The notes under the pieces are model-generated. The model had not been told where the DNA came from. It saw nothing but the letters and a program-made list of their open reading frames with translations, and did no database searches. From Candidatus Pantoea haifensis (lineage in GTDB: Bacteria > Pseudomonadota > Gammaproteobacteria > Enterobacterales > Enterobacteriaceae), in assembly GCA_018842655.1 (NCBI GenBank), contig JAGTWN010000004.1, positions 496,001-560,000 on the forward strand: DNA of 64,000 nucleotides, read 5' to 3'. Positions 19,227-33,628 of the stretch are shown here, in pieces. A program made the translations under genes and the position numbers. Every line of letters starts with the position of its first letter. Positions within the stretch are counted from its first letter, which is position 1.

Positions 19227-19266
19227 CGCTGTTACGTATTAATTACGCCCAGCGCACTGAAGCAAC

Positions 19267-19829
<563 letters not shown>

Positions 19830-20521
19830 TTAAAAAAGGGTCTGAGTACGCCAGCAACCCTCGCTGACAGGCTGCCAGGCAAGGCTTTGCACATATTGCA
19901 GGTAATCCACACGCGGGATCTCCTGGGCACCAAGGGACGCAGTATGGGGATTAATGACCTGACAATCGATCAGTCTGCCCTGATGCTTAACAAAATGCTG
20001 GCAAAACACCCAAAGTGCGGTTTTTGAAGCGTTTTCCTGGCGACTAAACATCGACTCACCGCAAAAAATTTGCCCCAATGCTAAACCGTACATGCCGCCG
20101 ACTAATTTGTGCCCGTTCCATACTTCAACCGAATGCGCGTGACCGGATTCATATAAACGTAACCAGGCGCGTTTAACCTCGAAAGTGATCCAGGTTCCTT
20201 CCTGACGCCTACTGGCGCAGCCTTCCAGCACGTCGGCAAAAGCTTCATTCATCGTCACGCGATAGGGCGATTGCTTGTGAAAACGTTTCATGCTGCGGCT
20301 GAGATGAAAATATTCAGGCAACAGAACGGCACGCGGATCGGGCGACCACCACAAAATGGGATCGCCAGGTGAAAACCAGGGAAAATGCCGCGCTGATACG
20401 CATTTAGTAAACGAGCAGGGGAAAGATCACCGCCCATTGCCAGCAAGCCGTTTGGCTCACGTAGCGCCATTTCTGGCGGCGGAAAATGCAGTGACTCCCG
20501 TGAAAGTTGTACCAGTCTCAT
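19830..20521 (-). CDS. aat: Leucyl/phenylalanyl-tRNA-protein transferase Aat (one frameshift as given)
   Basis: Aat adds Leu or Phe from aminoacyl-tRNA to N-terminal Arg or Lys and so creates N-degrons for ClpS/ClpAP. The N-terminal part runs from 20521 ([11 protein letters not shown]) to 'RGIFP'. The reading frame then shifts, and '[18 protein letters not shown]' follows in another frame. The break is at GGG 20379-20381 (plus strand). One added base yields about 230 residues (E. coli 234). The signature '[15 protein letters not shown]' and 'LIDCQV' are intact. It lies 33 bases from cydC and may be cotranscribed with cydDC. Confidence 0.9.
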
Positions 20522-20554
20522 TAGGTTGTTCTACCTGTTAGCTCTTCGCTAAAA

Positions 20555-22284
20555 CTATAGCGTAAAGCGTTGCTGGAAACGCCAGTAACGTCCACTTTTT
20601 GAGATTAGTTCGGCGTGGTGACCTTGCTCAATAATTTCACCGTTATCTAACACACAAATCCGATCCAGCTGATGCAAACCGCTTAAACGATGCGTCACCA
20701 TAATCACCGTTTTACCCCGGGTAACCTGATTGAGCAACGCCAGAATATGCTGCTCTGTGCTGGCGTCTAATCCTTCGGTGGGTTCATCCAGCAACCATAA
20801 ATCACCGTTGTGTAACATCGCCCGGGCAATCGCTAACCGGCGCAGTTCGCCGCCAGACAGCGGACGGCCGCCGTCGCCAAGCCAGGCATTTAACCCTTCA
20901 TTATTCGCCAGTAACGATGCCAGCCCAACCTGATTCAGCACTTCTGTAAGCGTGTCATCACTCGCGGTCGGGTTGGCGATGCGTAAATTATCACGTAACG
21001 TCTGGCTAAACAGATGCACGCGCTGCGTCACAACGCTGATGCGCTGACGCAGTTGGGCTTCATTCAGGGTGGTCAGCGGCACATCGTTAAGCAGGATTTC
21101 GCCCTGCTGGCTATCCCATGCGCGGGTTAACAGAGCCAGTAATGTGGATTTACCACAGCCGGTTGGCCCAAGCAGCGCGATACGTTCACCCGCCTTAACC
21201 TGGAGAGAAAAAGCATTAAGCACCGCATCGGGACGATCGGGATAGGTAAAGGTCAGATTATTAATTTTTACCTTTACGCTACCCGGTTTCATCTCAGCCG
21301 AGGCAGGGAAGGTAATCGCGGGCGACTGATCGATAATAGCATTGACGCGCTGCGCGGCAGCGATCACTTGTGCAAGCGGCAAAAACGCACCGGCTACGGG
21401 GGCCAGAGCTTCAAAGGCAGCCAGCGCACAAAATACCACCAGCGCAATGAGCGGTCCTGGCAGCATATTTTCACTGACTGTTGCAGCACTCATCCACAGA
21501 AGTAAGGTCACGTTAATGCCGCTAACAAGCAGGAGCGCGCCCTGGGAAAACGCATGTAAACGCTGTTGCTGATGCTGAGCGTGCTGCCAGCCGCGCTCCA
21601 GCTCATCCAGCTGTTGACGCCATAACGGGGCTGCGCCATACAGCAGTAATTCAGCCTGGCCGCTTAACCAGTGGGTCAGTTGGATCCGCCATGCGACACG
21701 TCCTTGTGCAATTGCGCGTCCGGCCGGGCCGCCAAGGCGATAAAACAGGGGGGCAGTATCAATAACGTCGCTAACATAACGCTGCCCAGCACCAGGGCGA
21801 GCTGGAGATCAATCAGACTGAGTCCCAGCGTGACGCACAAGATAACCACAAAAGCACCGATCAGCGGTGAAATAACACGCAGATAGAGGTGATCGAGCGT
21901 GTCGACATCACTGACAAAGCGAGTGAGTAAATCAGCCTGGCGAAAACGGGAAAGCTGGCCGGGCGATAAGGCCATCAAACGGCTAAAGGTAAAGACACGC
22001 AGGTGTTGCAAAACACGGAAAGTCGCATCATGGCTGACCAGACGTTCAAAATAACGTGCAGCGGTACGTGAAATCGCCGCACCGCGTACGCCAGCCGCCG
22101 GTAGCATATAATTGAAACTGTATAATCCAGCCAGGCCCGCCACTGACGACGCGGCAAGAAACCAGCCTGAAAGCGTTAACAGGCCAATGCTTGCCAGCAG
22201 CGTGACGATAGCCAGTATTACGCCTGTCGCTAAGCGATAAGGATGGCGTAGCCAGAGAAGAAGAAAAGGACGCAGCGCGGACAT
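20555..22284 (-). CDS. cydC: Glutathione/cysteine ABC exporter subunit CydC (one frameshift as given)
   Basis: CydC pairs with CydD in an ABC exporter of glutathione and cysteine needed for cytochrome bd assembly. The first part (MSALRPFLLLWL..., six-helix membrane domain) runs to 'LLILPP'. The frame breaks at G6 21748-21753 (plus strand) and continues 'LFYRLGGPAGRAI'. The second part carries Walker A (GPTGCGKST), the signature LSGGE and Walker B (LWLLDEPTEG). One added base gives about 576 residues (E. coli 573). The ATG overlaps the cydD stop. Confidence 0.91.
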
Positions 22285-24052
22285 CAGGCAATCTCCTGCT
22301 GGCGATGTTGCAGCATCTGTTTGAAAGGGCCTGGTTGTGCGCTTACCTGTTGCCAGTTTCCTTGTTGCACCAGTTGCCCTTCATGCATTACCCAAATGGC
22401 TTCCCAGCCGTCCAGGTTGTCGAGTTGATGCGTAATCATTAACGTGGTTTGTTGCGTAGCGGCCCGATTCAGCGCCTGCATAATATGCTTTTCGCTAAGG
22501 GCATCCAGGCTGGCAGCAGGTTCATCCAGCAACAGCAAATTCGATGATTTGTACAGCGCCCGCGCCACGGCGATACGCTGTGCCTGGCCTACCGACAGGC
22601 CTGTGCCGCCGTCACCAGGCTGAGTATCCAGACCTTGCGGCAGACGCTGTAAAAATTCATTGATCCCGCACGCCTGTAATACCACGTTGAACCGCGATGC
22701 ATCATAAGAGGTGTTCATTAAAATATTGTCACGCACGGTGCAGGCAGGAAGATGCGGATTTTGCCCCACCCAGGCAACTTGCTGATACCAGTGAGTGCGA
22801 ATAATGTCGCGCAATTCCACGCCGTTAACCCTGAGCGAGCCCTGATAAGGTAAAAACCGAGCAGTGCATTCATCAGGGCGCTTTTCCCCGCGCCGCTTTG
22901 CCCAACCAGCGCCACCCGCTGACCCGCCGCAAGCGTAAAAGTCAATGGACCACAAAGCCGGTCTCCTGCTGGGGCATAAACCTGTAAATCTTTTGCCACC
23001 AGTTCAAGGGATGAGGCGGATGTGAAGGCAATTTGTTCTGCTGGTGCCGGTGAAGCGGGCGCATCTTGCATAAAGCGTTCCAGCGTGTCCGCACCGCCTA
23101 CTGCCTGCGCTTTAGCATGATAAAAGGTGCCGAGATCGCGCAGCGGCTGAAAGAACTCTGGCGCGAGGATTAAGACTAAAAAGCCTGCAAACAGCGTTAC
23201 ACCCTGGCCGTAATCACCAAAGTGCAACTCACCTAAATAGGAAAAGCCAAAATAGACTGCAACAACGGCAATTGCTAACGAAGCGAAAAATTCCAGCACG
23301 GCGGAAGAGAGAAACGCTAGGCGTAAGACTTCCATGGTGCGCTGACGAAAATCAGCCGTTGAAGCGGCAACTGCCGCTTTCTCTGCTTCGCCGCGAAAGA
23401 ACAGGCGGAGCGTTTCACGCCCGCGCAGACGATCAAGGAAATCGCCGCTGAGTCGGCTTAACGCGATAAAATTGCGCCGGTTAGCCTCGGCTGCCCCCAT
23501 GCCAACCAGTGCCATAAACAGCGGAATTAGCGGGGCGGTGACGAACAGAATTAAGCCTGCGGCCCAGTTAAGAGGAAACAGCGTAATTAAGATACAAAAC
23601 GGGATCACCACGGCCAGCGTCATCTGGGGCAGATAGCGGGCGTAGTAATCCTGCATCTCTTCGATCTGTTCAAGCAGCAGGGTTGCCCAACTGCCAGCAG
23701 GCTTACCCTGTATCCAGGCCGGACCCAGTTCAGACAAGCGATCCAGAATGGTTTTACGCAACGCCTGACGAATAGCCTGACCGGCACGAAAGCCCGCTTG
23801 TTCTCGTCCATAATTCAGTCCGGCGCGTAGAGCAAAGCACAGCAGCAGCAGGCCAAAAGAGGGGATTAATTGCTCGCGGGGCTGCTGTTCAATAATCAGT
23901 GCCTGAAGAAGGGAAGCGAGCAAACCAGCCTGAACGATAATGACCAGCGCACTGGCTGTGCCCAGCAGCGTAGCGATTCGCAACCAGCTTCTGGCGTGAC
24001 TGCGTTGCTGGCGTAGCCAGCGGGTAAGATGCTGCTGCCGCGATTTGTTCAT
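22284..24052 (-). CDS. cydD: Glutathione/cysteine ABC exporter subunit CydD (one frameshift as given)
   Basis: CydD is the other half of the CydDC exporter, required for cytochrome bd maturation and periplasmic redox balance. I chose the ATG ending at 24052 (MNKSRQQHLTRWL) rather than 24109, matching E. coli. Walker A (GQSGAGKSA) lies in the first frame. After 'NALLGF' the frame breaks at A5 22852-22856 (plus strand) and continues 'LPYQGSLRVNGVELRD', with signature LSVGQ and Walker B LLLLDE. One added base gives 589 residues versus 588 in E. coli. Confidence 0.91.
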
Positions 24053-24140
24053 GCGAGACCGTGAAGTGTGCCGATGACCAATGAAAACCGGGGAGAAATC
24101 CCCATCCACTATAGGGGCATGAATCTAGCATGACGACAAT

Positions 24141-24168
24141 AAAAAAGGCGACTGAAAAACAGTCGCCT
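24141..24168 (-). terminator. Terminator after trxB
   Basis: On the minus strand a perfect 9-bp stem AGGCGACTG/CAGTCGCCT with a five-T loop runs into six T. It separates trxB from the downstream cydDC genes. Confidence 0.9.
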
Positions 24169-24197
24169 CTGACAATTACGATCAGGGGATTAACAAC

Positions 24198-25688
<1,491 letters not shown>

Positions 25689-26183
25689 ATGGTAGACAAT
25701 AAGAAACGCCCCGGGAAAGACCTCGACAGAATCGACAGAAATATTCTGAATGAACTTCAGAAAGATGGTCGTATTTCAAACGTAGAACTTTCCAAACGCG
25801 TAGGATTATCGCCTACGCCATGTCTTGAGCGTGTGCGTCGCCTTGAACGTCAAGGTTTTATTCTTGGCTACACTGCACAATTAAACCCGCATTATCTGGA
25901 TGCATCACTGCTGGTATTTGTTGAGATTACTCTGAATCGCGGCGCGCCAGACGTGTTTGAACAATTTAACGCCGCTGTGCAAAAACTTGAGGAAACTCAA
26001 GAGTGTCACCTCGTTTCCGGCGATTTCGATTACCTGTTAAAAACGCGCGTGCCTGATATGTCTGCTTACCGCAAATTACTCGGTGAAACCTTGTTGCGTC
26101 TGCCCGGTGTAAACGACACGCGTACTTACGTGGTAATGGAAGAAGTCAAACAGAGTAATCGTCTGGTGATTAAAACTCGCTAA
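25689..26183 (+). CDS. lrp: Leucine-responsive regulatory protein Lrp
   Basis: Lrp is a global transcription factor that senses leucine and other amino acids. The ATG at 25689 gives 164 residues, nearly identical to E. coli. The N-terminal helix-turn-helix (about 31-51, 'ISNVELSKRVGLSPTPCLER') binds DNA, and the C-terminal RAM domain binds effector and oligomerises. The open frame extends to 25548, but that part lies in the leader. ftsK follows after a hairpin and a LexA box. Confidence 0.98.
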   Translation: MVDNKKRPGKDLDRIDRNILNELQKDGRISNVELSKRVGLSPTPCLERVRRLERQGFILGYTAQLNPHYLDASLLVFVEITLNRGAPDVFEQFNAAVQKLEETQECHLVSGDFDYLLKTRVPDMSAYRKLLGETLLRLPGVNDTRTYVVMEEVKQSNRLVIKTR

Positions 26184-26222
26184 TGCGGGGCAGGTGCAAA
26201 CCGTGTGGGATTTCGGTACACT

Positions 26223-26240
26223 CCTGTGAATTCATACAGG
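26223..26240. promoter_or_regulatory. LexA (SOS) box upstream of ftsK
   Basis: The sequence at 26224-26239 is CTGT-N8-ACAG, with the half-sites exactly as in the LexA consensus. It lies about 65 bases before the ftsK start. E. coli ftsK (dinH) is a known SOS gene with a LexA site in the same intergenic position, so conservation of the site is well supported. Confidence 0.8.
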
Positions 26241-26243
26241 GAC

Positions 26244-26267
26244 CAGCGTCGGGGTAGCCCGACGCTG
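26244..26267 (+). terminator. lrp-ftsK intergenic hairpin
   Basis: A perfect 10-bp stem CAGCGTCGGG/CCCGACGCTG with a four-base loop stands between lrp and ftsK. The T tract after it is short and interrupted, so it may be a weak terminator of lrp or an mRNA 3'-end structure. Confidence 0.65.
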
Positions 26268-26302
26268 TTGCTTCATACTTTACAGGCACCTGGAGAGTTC
26301 TC

Positions 26303-29300
26303 TTGAGCCAGGAATACACAGAAGATAAAGACGTTTCGTTACAATCGCTAAGCAGTGGACGTCGTCTGCTGGAAGCGTTACTCATCCTGGTGGCACTTTT
26401 TGCCATCTATCTGATGGTTTCTTTAGTCAGTTTTAACCCTTCCGACCCGAGTTGGTCGCAAACGGCCTGGCACGAACCCATTCATAATATTGGCGGCAGC
26501 GTAGGCGCCTGGCTTGCCGATACCTTACTCTTCATATTTGGAGTAATGGCCTATGCCATTCCACCGGTCATCCTTGGACTCTGCTGGATAGCGTTTCGTC
26601 AGCGCGACAACCAGGATTATTTTGACTATTTTGCCGTTGGGCTGCGTTTAATCGGTGTGTTGGCGCTGGTCGTCACGACGTGTGGCATGGCTGCCTTAAA
26701 CGCGGATGACATCTGGTATTTCGCCTCGGGCGGCGTGATCGGTAGTCTGGTGAGCAATGCTATGGCCCCCTGGTTTAGTCCGGCGGGCGGCACACTTGCA
26801 TTGCTGTGCGTTTGGGCGGCAGGCATTACGTTATATACCGGTTGGTCATGGCTCACTATCGCTGAAAGAATTGGTGGCGTAGTAATGGGTGTGCTGACAT
26901 TTGCCAGCAACCGCTCGCGCCATGATGAACCCTGGCAGGAAGAGGAAGATGAGCATGATGAGATTGCCGTGCGTAAATCTGCACGCACCTCACCTGCTCA
27001 TTCTCAAGAGAGCGATGAAGAGGATGTGCTGCTTTCTGCTCCACGTAGCGTCTCGGTTGAACCTGATAGGGCACCAGAGCAAGATCCCTTGTTAGCAAAA
27101 GCCGCAGCGGCAACGAGTCCAGCGGTTGCCACCACGATAGAAGCCGCGGATATCACTTTAGCGCCTGTAGCGCCAGCAGCAACCGCTGCTGTGGCTCCAA
27201 CAGCAGCACCTGCACAACCCGCTACAGAACCTTATGCGGCACCAGTGGCGGCATCGCCTGCACAACCGGCTACACAACCTTATGCGGCACCAGCACAACC
27301 CGCTATACAACCTTATACAGCACCTGCACAACCTGTTGTTCAGCCAACTGCATCGGCTGAAGCGGTTGCTCCACCGCTGTATCGTTTTGAACTCCCTGAA
27401 GAATCAACGCCTGCCGCAAGTTTCACATCTTATGATGATGAACCTAAAATGGGTAACTGGCGTGAAGCCTCTTCATCAATTCCGGACGTGCCCGCTGCGT
27501 CAGCCTTTGTCGCAGGGGCAGCAGCGTCTGCTGCGAGTCGTGCTACACCGCCATCGCCAGCCTTTGATCTCGCCCCGGAGATCAATGTCAATCCACAGGT
27601 TAAGCAAGGTATTGGCCCTGCATTACCACGCCCTAATCCGGTGAAACTGCCGACGCGCCGTGAACTGGCTTCTTACGGCATTAAATTACCGTCTCAGCGG
27701 ATGGCAGAAGAGAAAGCGAAAGCGGAAGAGGCGGCGGCGGCACAGAGCAGCACATCATCTGCCGAAAATAGTGCCTGGACGGCAGAGGATGAAGAAGCCT
27801 TACAGCAAGCTAAATTACGTGAAGCCTTTCAGTCTGAACAGCAGCAGCGTTACGGTCAAAGCTGGCAGCAGAATGATGACGAGGAAGAGGAAGAGGCGTT
27901 GCAGCAAGCTGCGTTGGCACGCCAGTTTGCTGAACAGCAGCAGCAGCGTTATGAGCCGGAGCGTGTTGAACAAGCGGCACCCGTATTCACTCTTGATACC
28001 TCCTCTGCTTTCGACTTTTCACCGATGAAAGATCTGGTGGATGAGGGGCCGACTGAACCGTTATTTACTATCGCGGCTACGCCAGAGTCAGAAGAACCCG
28101 TAGTGACTCACGAACCCTGGCAGCAGGTGACGGAAGTCTCCGCACCGCAAGCGCCTGCACAGGTTCCTGCGCCTGAAGCCTACACAGATTTTGCTGCTAC
28201 AGCGCCTGAGCCAGCAGCCGTTACCGAAGCGAAACCGTCATTACATGACAGCCTGATTCATCCTTTCCTGATGCGTCACGAACAGCCGCTGGAGAAGCCG
28301 TCTACGCCGTTGCCCTCTCTTGACCTGTTGACTGCACCGCCAGAAGAGGAAGAGCCGGTTGATATGTTTGCGCTGGAGCAAACGGCGCGTCTGGTTGAGT
28401 CGCGTCTGGGTGATTATCGTGTGAAAGCTGAAGTCGTTGGCATTTCACCCGGACCGGTTATTACCCGCTTTGAACTCGATCTGGCGCCTGGTGTAAAAGC
28501 GGCGCGCATTTCAAATCTGTCACGCGATCTGGCGCGTTCACTCTCGACAGTGGCGGTTCGTGTTGTGGAAGTTATACCAGGTAAACCTTATGTTGGGCTG
28601 GAATTGCCGAATAAGCATCGTCAGACCGTTTATCTGCGTGAAGTGCTGGACTGCGTCAAATTCCGTGATAATCCGTCGCCGCTGGCGGTGGTATTAGGAA
28701 AAGATATTGCTGGCCAGCCTGTTGTTGCTGATTTAGCAAAAATGCCACACTTACTGGTCGCAGGGACGACGGGATCGGGGAAATCCGTTGGCGTAAACAC
28801 CATGATTATCAGCATGCTTTATAAAGCGACGCCGGAAGAAGTTCGCTTTATCATGATTGACCCCAAAATGCTGGAGCTGTCAGTTTACGAAGGCATTCCG
28901 CATTTGCTGACTGAAGTCGTTACTGACATGAAAGATGCCGCAAATGCGCTGCGCTGGAGTGTCGGTGAGATGGAGCGTCGCTACAAGCTGATGTCTGCGT
29001 TAGGCGTACGTAATCTGGCAGGTTACAACGAGAAAGTTGAGCAAGCTGAAGCGATGGGCCGTCCTATCCCCGATCCGTTCTGGAAACCGGGCGATAGCAT
29101 GGATATGACACCGCCCGTGCTGGAAAAACTGCCTTATATCGTCGTCATGGTGGATGAATTCGCCGATTTGATGATGGCTGTGGGTAAAAAAGTCGAAGAG
29201 TTGATTGCACGTCTGGCACAGAAAGCGCGTGCTGCGGGTATTCACCTGGTGCTGGCAACGCAGCGTCCTTCGGTGGATGTCATAACCGGCTTGATCAAAG

Positions 29301-29784
29301 CCAACATTCCAACCCGTATCGCTTTTACCGTTTCCAGCAAAATTGACTCGCGTACCATTCTTGATCAGGGGGCGCGGAATCTCTGTTGGGCATGGGTGAC
29401 ATGCTTTATATGCCACCAAACTCCTCTATGCCAGTGCGCGTTCACGGTGCCTTTGTGCGCGATCAGGAAGTGCATGCGGTTGTTCAGGACTGGAAGGCGC
29501 GGGGGCGTCCACAATACATCGAAAGTATCACTGCCGGTGAAGAGAACGAAGGCGGTGTGGGTGGCATCGACAGCGATGAAGAGCTTGATCCGCTGTTCGA
29601 TCAGGCGGTTGCTTTTGTTGTGGATAAACGCCGCGCCTCGATCTCGGGCGTACAGCGCCAGTTCCGTATTGGCTATAACCGTGCAGCGCGTATCATCGAA
29701 CAGATGGAAGCGCAGGGCATTGTTTCGCCTCCGGCCCATAACGGTAACCGCGAAGTCTTGTCTCCACCTCCTCATGAGATGTAA
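26303..29784 (+). CDS. ftsK: DNA translocase FtsK (one frameshift as given)
   Basis: FtsK couples cell division to chromosome segregation. A TTG at 26303 with GGAG at 26292-26295 starts MSQEYTEDK, as in E. coli. Four membrane segments occupy about residues 25-190. A long Pro/Gln/Ala-rich linker follows, then the RecA-like motor with Walker A (GTTGSGKS, about 821-828) and Walker B near 946. The C-terminal gamma domain (KOPS reading, XerD activation) ends the protein. The frame breaks after 'ILDQG' at G5 29368-29372. One added base gives 1160 residues, shorter than E. coli (1329) because of the linker. It is essential in E. coli, so a real break is unlikely. Confidence 0.93.
27209..27345 (+). 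repeat. Degenerate tandem repeat in the FtsK linker
   Basis: About four copies of a unit resembling CCTGCACAACCGGCTACA followed by AACCTTATGCGGCACCAG encode repeats of the type [12 protein letters not shown]. Unit length varies from about 30 to 48 bases. Repeats of this kind in FtsK linkers are prone to expansion and contraction between strains. Confidence 0.8.
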
Positions 29785-29812
29785 TTGACACATAAGCTTT
29801 GAAACATAAATT

Positions 29813-29842
29813 AATGAGCCAGTTTATACTGGCTCATTGTTT
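29813..29842 (+). terminator. ftsK terminator
   Basis: A perfect 10-bp stem AATGAGCCAG/CTGGCTCATT with loop TTTATA is followed by TGTTTAT. It lies 29 bases after the ftsK stop and upstream of lolA. Confidence 0.75.
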
Positions 29843-29963
29843 ATCGCTGGATGATCCCCATCTCTGACTATGCTTTCGGTTTTTTCTCCTGTTTAAATTG
29901 CAGGGCGGCGACCAGGCTTAATGCAGTTATTAATGGGAACAAATAGATAAGGAATTGAAGCAG

Positions 29964-30575
29964 ATGAAATTACGTGTAATCGCTTTGGGCCTGATGGCCA
30001 CTTTTGCCTCTGCCAGCGTATTGGCTGATGCTTCCAGTGACTTGCAGCAGCGTTTAAATAAGGTCAGCAGTTTTCACGCCAGCTTTACTCAAAAAGTCAC
30101 TGACGGAACCGGCGCAAATGTACAGGACGGCGAAGGTGAGCTGTGGGTTAAACGCCCCAGTCTGTTTAACTGGCATATGACGGCGCCAGACGAAAGCGTC
30201 ATTATCTCTGATGGTAAATCGTTATGGTTTTACAACCCCTTTGTCGAGCAGGCAACGGTCAGTCTGTTAAAAGATGCCACCAGTAATACACCTTTCATGC
30301 TGATTGCGCGTAATCAGTCCAGCGACTGGCAGCAATATAACATCAGGCAGCAGGGCGATAATTTTGAGCTGACACCGAAAAACAGCGATGGCAACCTGAA
30401 GCAATTCACGATTACGGTGACGCCTGGCGGTACCATCAATCAGTTCAGCGCCATTGAGCAAGATGGTCAGCGCAGCACCTATCAGCTGAAAAGCCAAAAA
30501 AATGGCGCAATCAGCCCAGACAAATTTACGTTCACACCGCCTGCAGGCGTGACGGTGGACGATCAACGTCAATGA
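29964..30575 (+). CDS. lolA: Outer-membrane lipoprotein carrier protein LolA
   Basis: LolA carries lipoproteins across the periplasm from the LolCDE complex to LolB. A signal peptide of 21 residues ends at 'SVLA'. The ATG at 29964 has AAGGA ten bases upstream and gives 203 residues, the E. coli length; a TTG at 29955 is too close to that site. The segments '[15 protein letters not shown]' and '[11 protein letters not shown]' and the C-terminal '[15 protein letters not shown]' are conserved. rarA follows within a few bases. Confidence 0.96.
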   Translation: MKLRVIALGLMATFASASVLADASSDLQQRLNKVSSFHASFTQKVTDGTGANVQDGEGELWVKRPSLFNWHMTAPDESVIISDGKSLWFYNPFVEQATVSLLKDATSNTPFMLIARNQSSDWQQYNIRQQGDNFELTPKNSDGNLKQFTITVTPGGTINQFSAIEQDGQRSTYQLKSQKNGAISPDKFTFTPPAGVTVDDQRQ

Positions 30576-30582
30576 GGTCGTG

Positions 30583-31926
30583 GTGAGTAACCTGTCCCTG
30601 GATTTTTCCGACGAAGATTTCAAACCGCTGGCCGCGCGTATGCGGCCAGAAACCCTGAAACAGTACATTGGTCAGCAACACTTGCTTGCGCCCGGTAAGC
30701 CCTTGCCACGTGCCATCGAAGCGGGCCATCTGCACTCAATGATTTTGTGGGGACCGCCGGGAACAGGTAAAACCACGCTAGCCGAGATTATTGCGCGTTA
30801 CGGCAATGCAGATGTTGAACGTATCTCAGCGGTAACATCAGGCGTGAAAGAGATTCGTGAAGCGATTGAGCGTGCGCGGCAAAGTAAGCAGGTTGGCCGT
30901 CGCACCATCCTGTTTGTTGATGAAGTACATCGTTTTAATAAAAGCCAGCAAGATGCCTTCTTACCGCATATCGAAGATGGCACCATCACTTTTATCGGTG
31001 CGACTACTGAAAATCCCTCATTTGAACTTAACTCAGCCTTGTTATCGCGTGCGCGCGTTTATTTGTTGAAATCACTCACCAGTGAGGACACAGAGCAGGT
31101 TTTAGATCAGGCAATGCAGGATAAGACACGCGGCTACGGTGACAGTGATATCGTGCTGCCTGATAACACGCGACGGATGATTGCTGAACTGGTTAATGGC
31201 GATGCCCGACGCGCACTCAATACGCTGGAAATGATGGCCGATATGGCTGAAACCAATGCGGCAGGGCAACGCGAACTGACGCCGCAACTATTGAATGAGG
31301 TTTCAGGTGAACGTGCAGCGCGTTTCGATAATAAAGGCGATCGCTTTTACGATTTGATCTCTGCGCTTCATAAATCGGTTCGTGGTTCAGCACCTGATGC
31401 CGCACTTTACTGGTATGCACGCATCATTACCGCAGGAGGCGATCCTTTATATGTCGCCCGGAGGCTGTTAGCTATTGCTTCTGAAGATGTCGGGAATGCC
31501 GATCCACGCGCTATGCAGGTAGCAATCTCAGCATGGGATTGCTTTACCCGTGTCGGCCCGGCGGAAGGCGAGCGGGCTATCGCCCAGGCCATTGTTTATC
31601 TGGCGTGTGCGCCCAAAAGCAATGCAGTTTATACCGCCTTCAAAGCTGCCCTGCATGATGCACGTGATAATCCCGACTACGATGTGCCTGAACATCTGCG
31701 CAATGCGCCGACCAAATTAATGAAAGAGATGGGCCTGGGTAAAGCGTATCGCTATGCCCATGATGAGGTGAACGCCTATGCTGCCGGTGAGGTCTATTTC
31801 CCACCGGAAATGGCACAAAAGCGGTATTACATCCCCACGCAGCGCGGTCTTGAAGGCAAAATTGGCGAAAAGCTAGCCTGGCTGGCTGAACAGGATCAAA
31901 ATAGCCCGACAAAACGCTACCGCTGA
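30583..31926 (+). CDS. rarA: Replication-associated recombination protein RarA
   Basis: RarA (MgsA) is an AAA+ ATPase related to clamp loaders and Mgs1/WRNIP1 that acts at stalled replication forks. Walker A (GPPGTGKT) is at 57-64, Walker B at about 110-114 (ILFVDE), and sensor 1 'GATTEN' follows. Two GTG codons stand in tandem; I prefer 30583 because GAGGT at 30574-30578 is then spaced four bases, and the 447-residue length equals E. coli. It is probably cotranscribed with lolA. Confidence 0.95.
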   Translation: MSNLSLDFSDEDFKPLAARMRPETLKQYIGQQHLLAPGKPLPRAIEAGHLHSMILWGPPGTGKTTLAEIIARYGNADVERISAVTSGVKEIREAIERARQSKQVGRRTILFVDEVHRFNKSQQDAFLPHIEDGTITFIGATTENPSFELNSALLSRARVYLLKSLTSEDTEQVLDQAMQDKTRGYGDSDIVLPDNTRRMIAELVNGDARRALNTLEMMADMAETNAAGQRELTPQLLNEVSGERAARFDNKGDRFYDLISALHKSVRGSAPDAALYWYARIITAGGDPLYVARRLLAIASEDVGNADPRAMQVAISAWDCFTRVGPAEGERAIAQAIVYLACAPKSNAVYTAFKAALHDARDNPDYDVPEHLRNAPTKLMKEMGLGKAYRYAHDEVNAYAAGEVYFPPEMAQKRYYIPTQRGLEGKIGEKLAWLAEQDQNSPTKRYR

Positions 31927-32005
31927 AACAGGCGTTGCGGTAATGTGGTCAAGGTTTTCAACGCGTTCCGGCAGGAGCGCGCCCCTTCGTTCAATCAACT
32001 TTTAA

Positions 32006-33313
<1,308 letters not shown>

Positions 33314-33330
33314 CCGTTGTTCGTGAATAA

Positions 33331-33353
33331 ACCCGGCTAACACCGGGTTTTTT
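33331..33353 (+). terminator. serS terminator
   Basis: The stem ACCCGG/CCGGGT (33331-33336, 33343-33348) is followed by a run of six T, 18 bases after the serS stop. Confidence 0.85.
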
Positions 33354-33628
33354 ATGCCCTGAATGTCAATACGCTATTAGTCAGAGGCAGGAACTTATCA
33401 GAAATAAACGTTATCGACGCCTGTTCCCTTCTGATAGCTAAAAATCACAGTTTTCATAGAGATAGCATTATCCCGCTTGCGCTTTAACCACGGCGTAACT
33501 TGCTGAAGATTAGTAAATTAAATTGTCACACAGCAAAATGTGCTGCGACATTTTTTTGTCCGTTGACTTTAAAAAAGGCAGTGGCAAACTGCGCGCAATT
33601 TCTCTTGTTTCTTGTGGTTTTATCCCCT
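33354..33628. other. Non-coding spacer between serS and the MFS gene
   Basis: About 275 A+T-rich bases without a credible gene. An imperfect hairpin at about 33524-33550 is followed by seven T (33551-33557) and could be a second terminator. No convincing promoter pair was found, although the promoter of the downstream transporter gene must lie here. Confidence 0.5.

Noticed and set aside
19177-19266. tRNA-Ser gene between clpA and infA
   Set aside because: I looked for a cloverleaf and serine anticodon because of the E. coli order; only a terminator hairpin and the end of infA are present.
26626-26988. Open frame on the minus strand inside ftsK
   Set aside because: Shadow of ftsK: no ribosome-binding site, no recognisable protein, and many similar antisense frames occur opposite other genes.
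27209-27345. CRISPR-like repeats
   Set aside because: Units are degenerate, in frame, encode a Pro/Gln/Ala linker inside ftsK, and have no unique spacers.
29386-29784. An independent FtsK gamma-domain protein
   Set aside because: It directly continues the FtsK motor after a G5 run that needs one more G; no ribosome-binding site or spacer supports a separate start.
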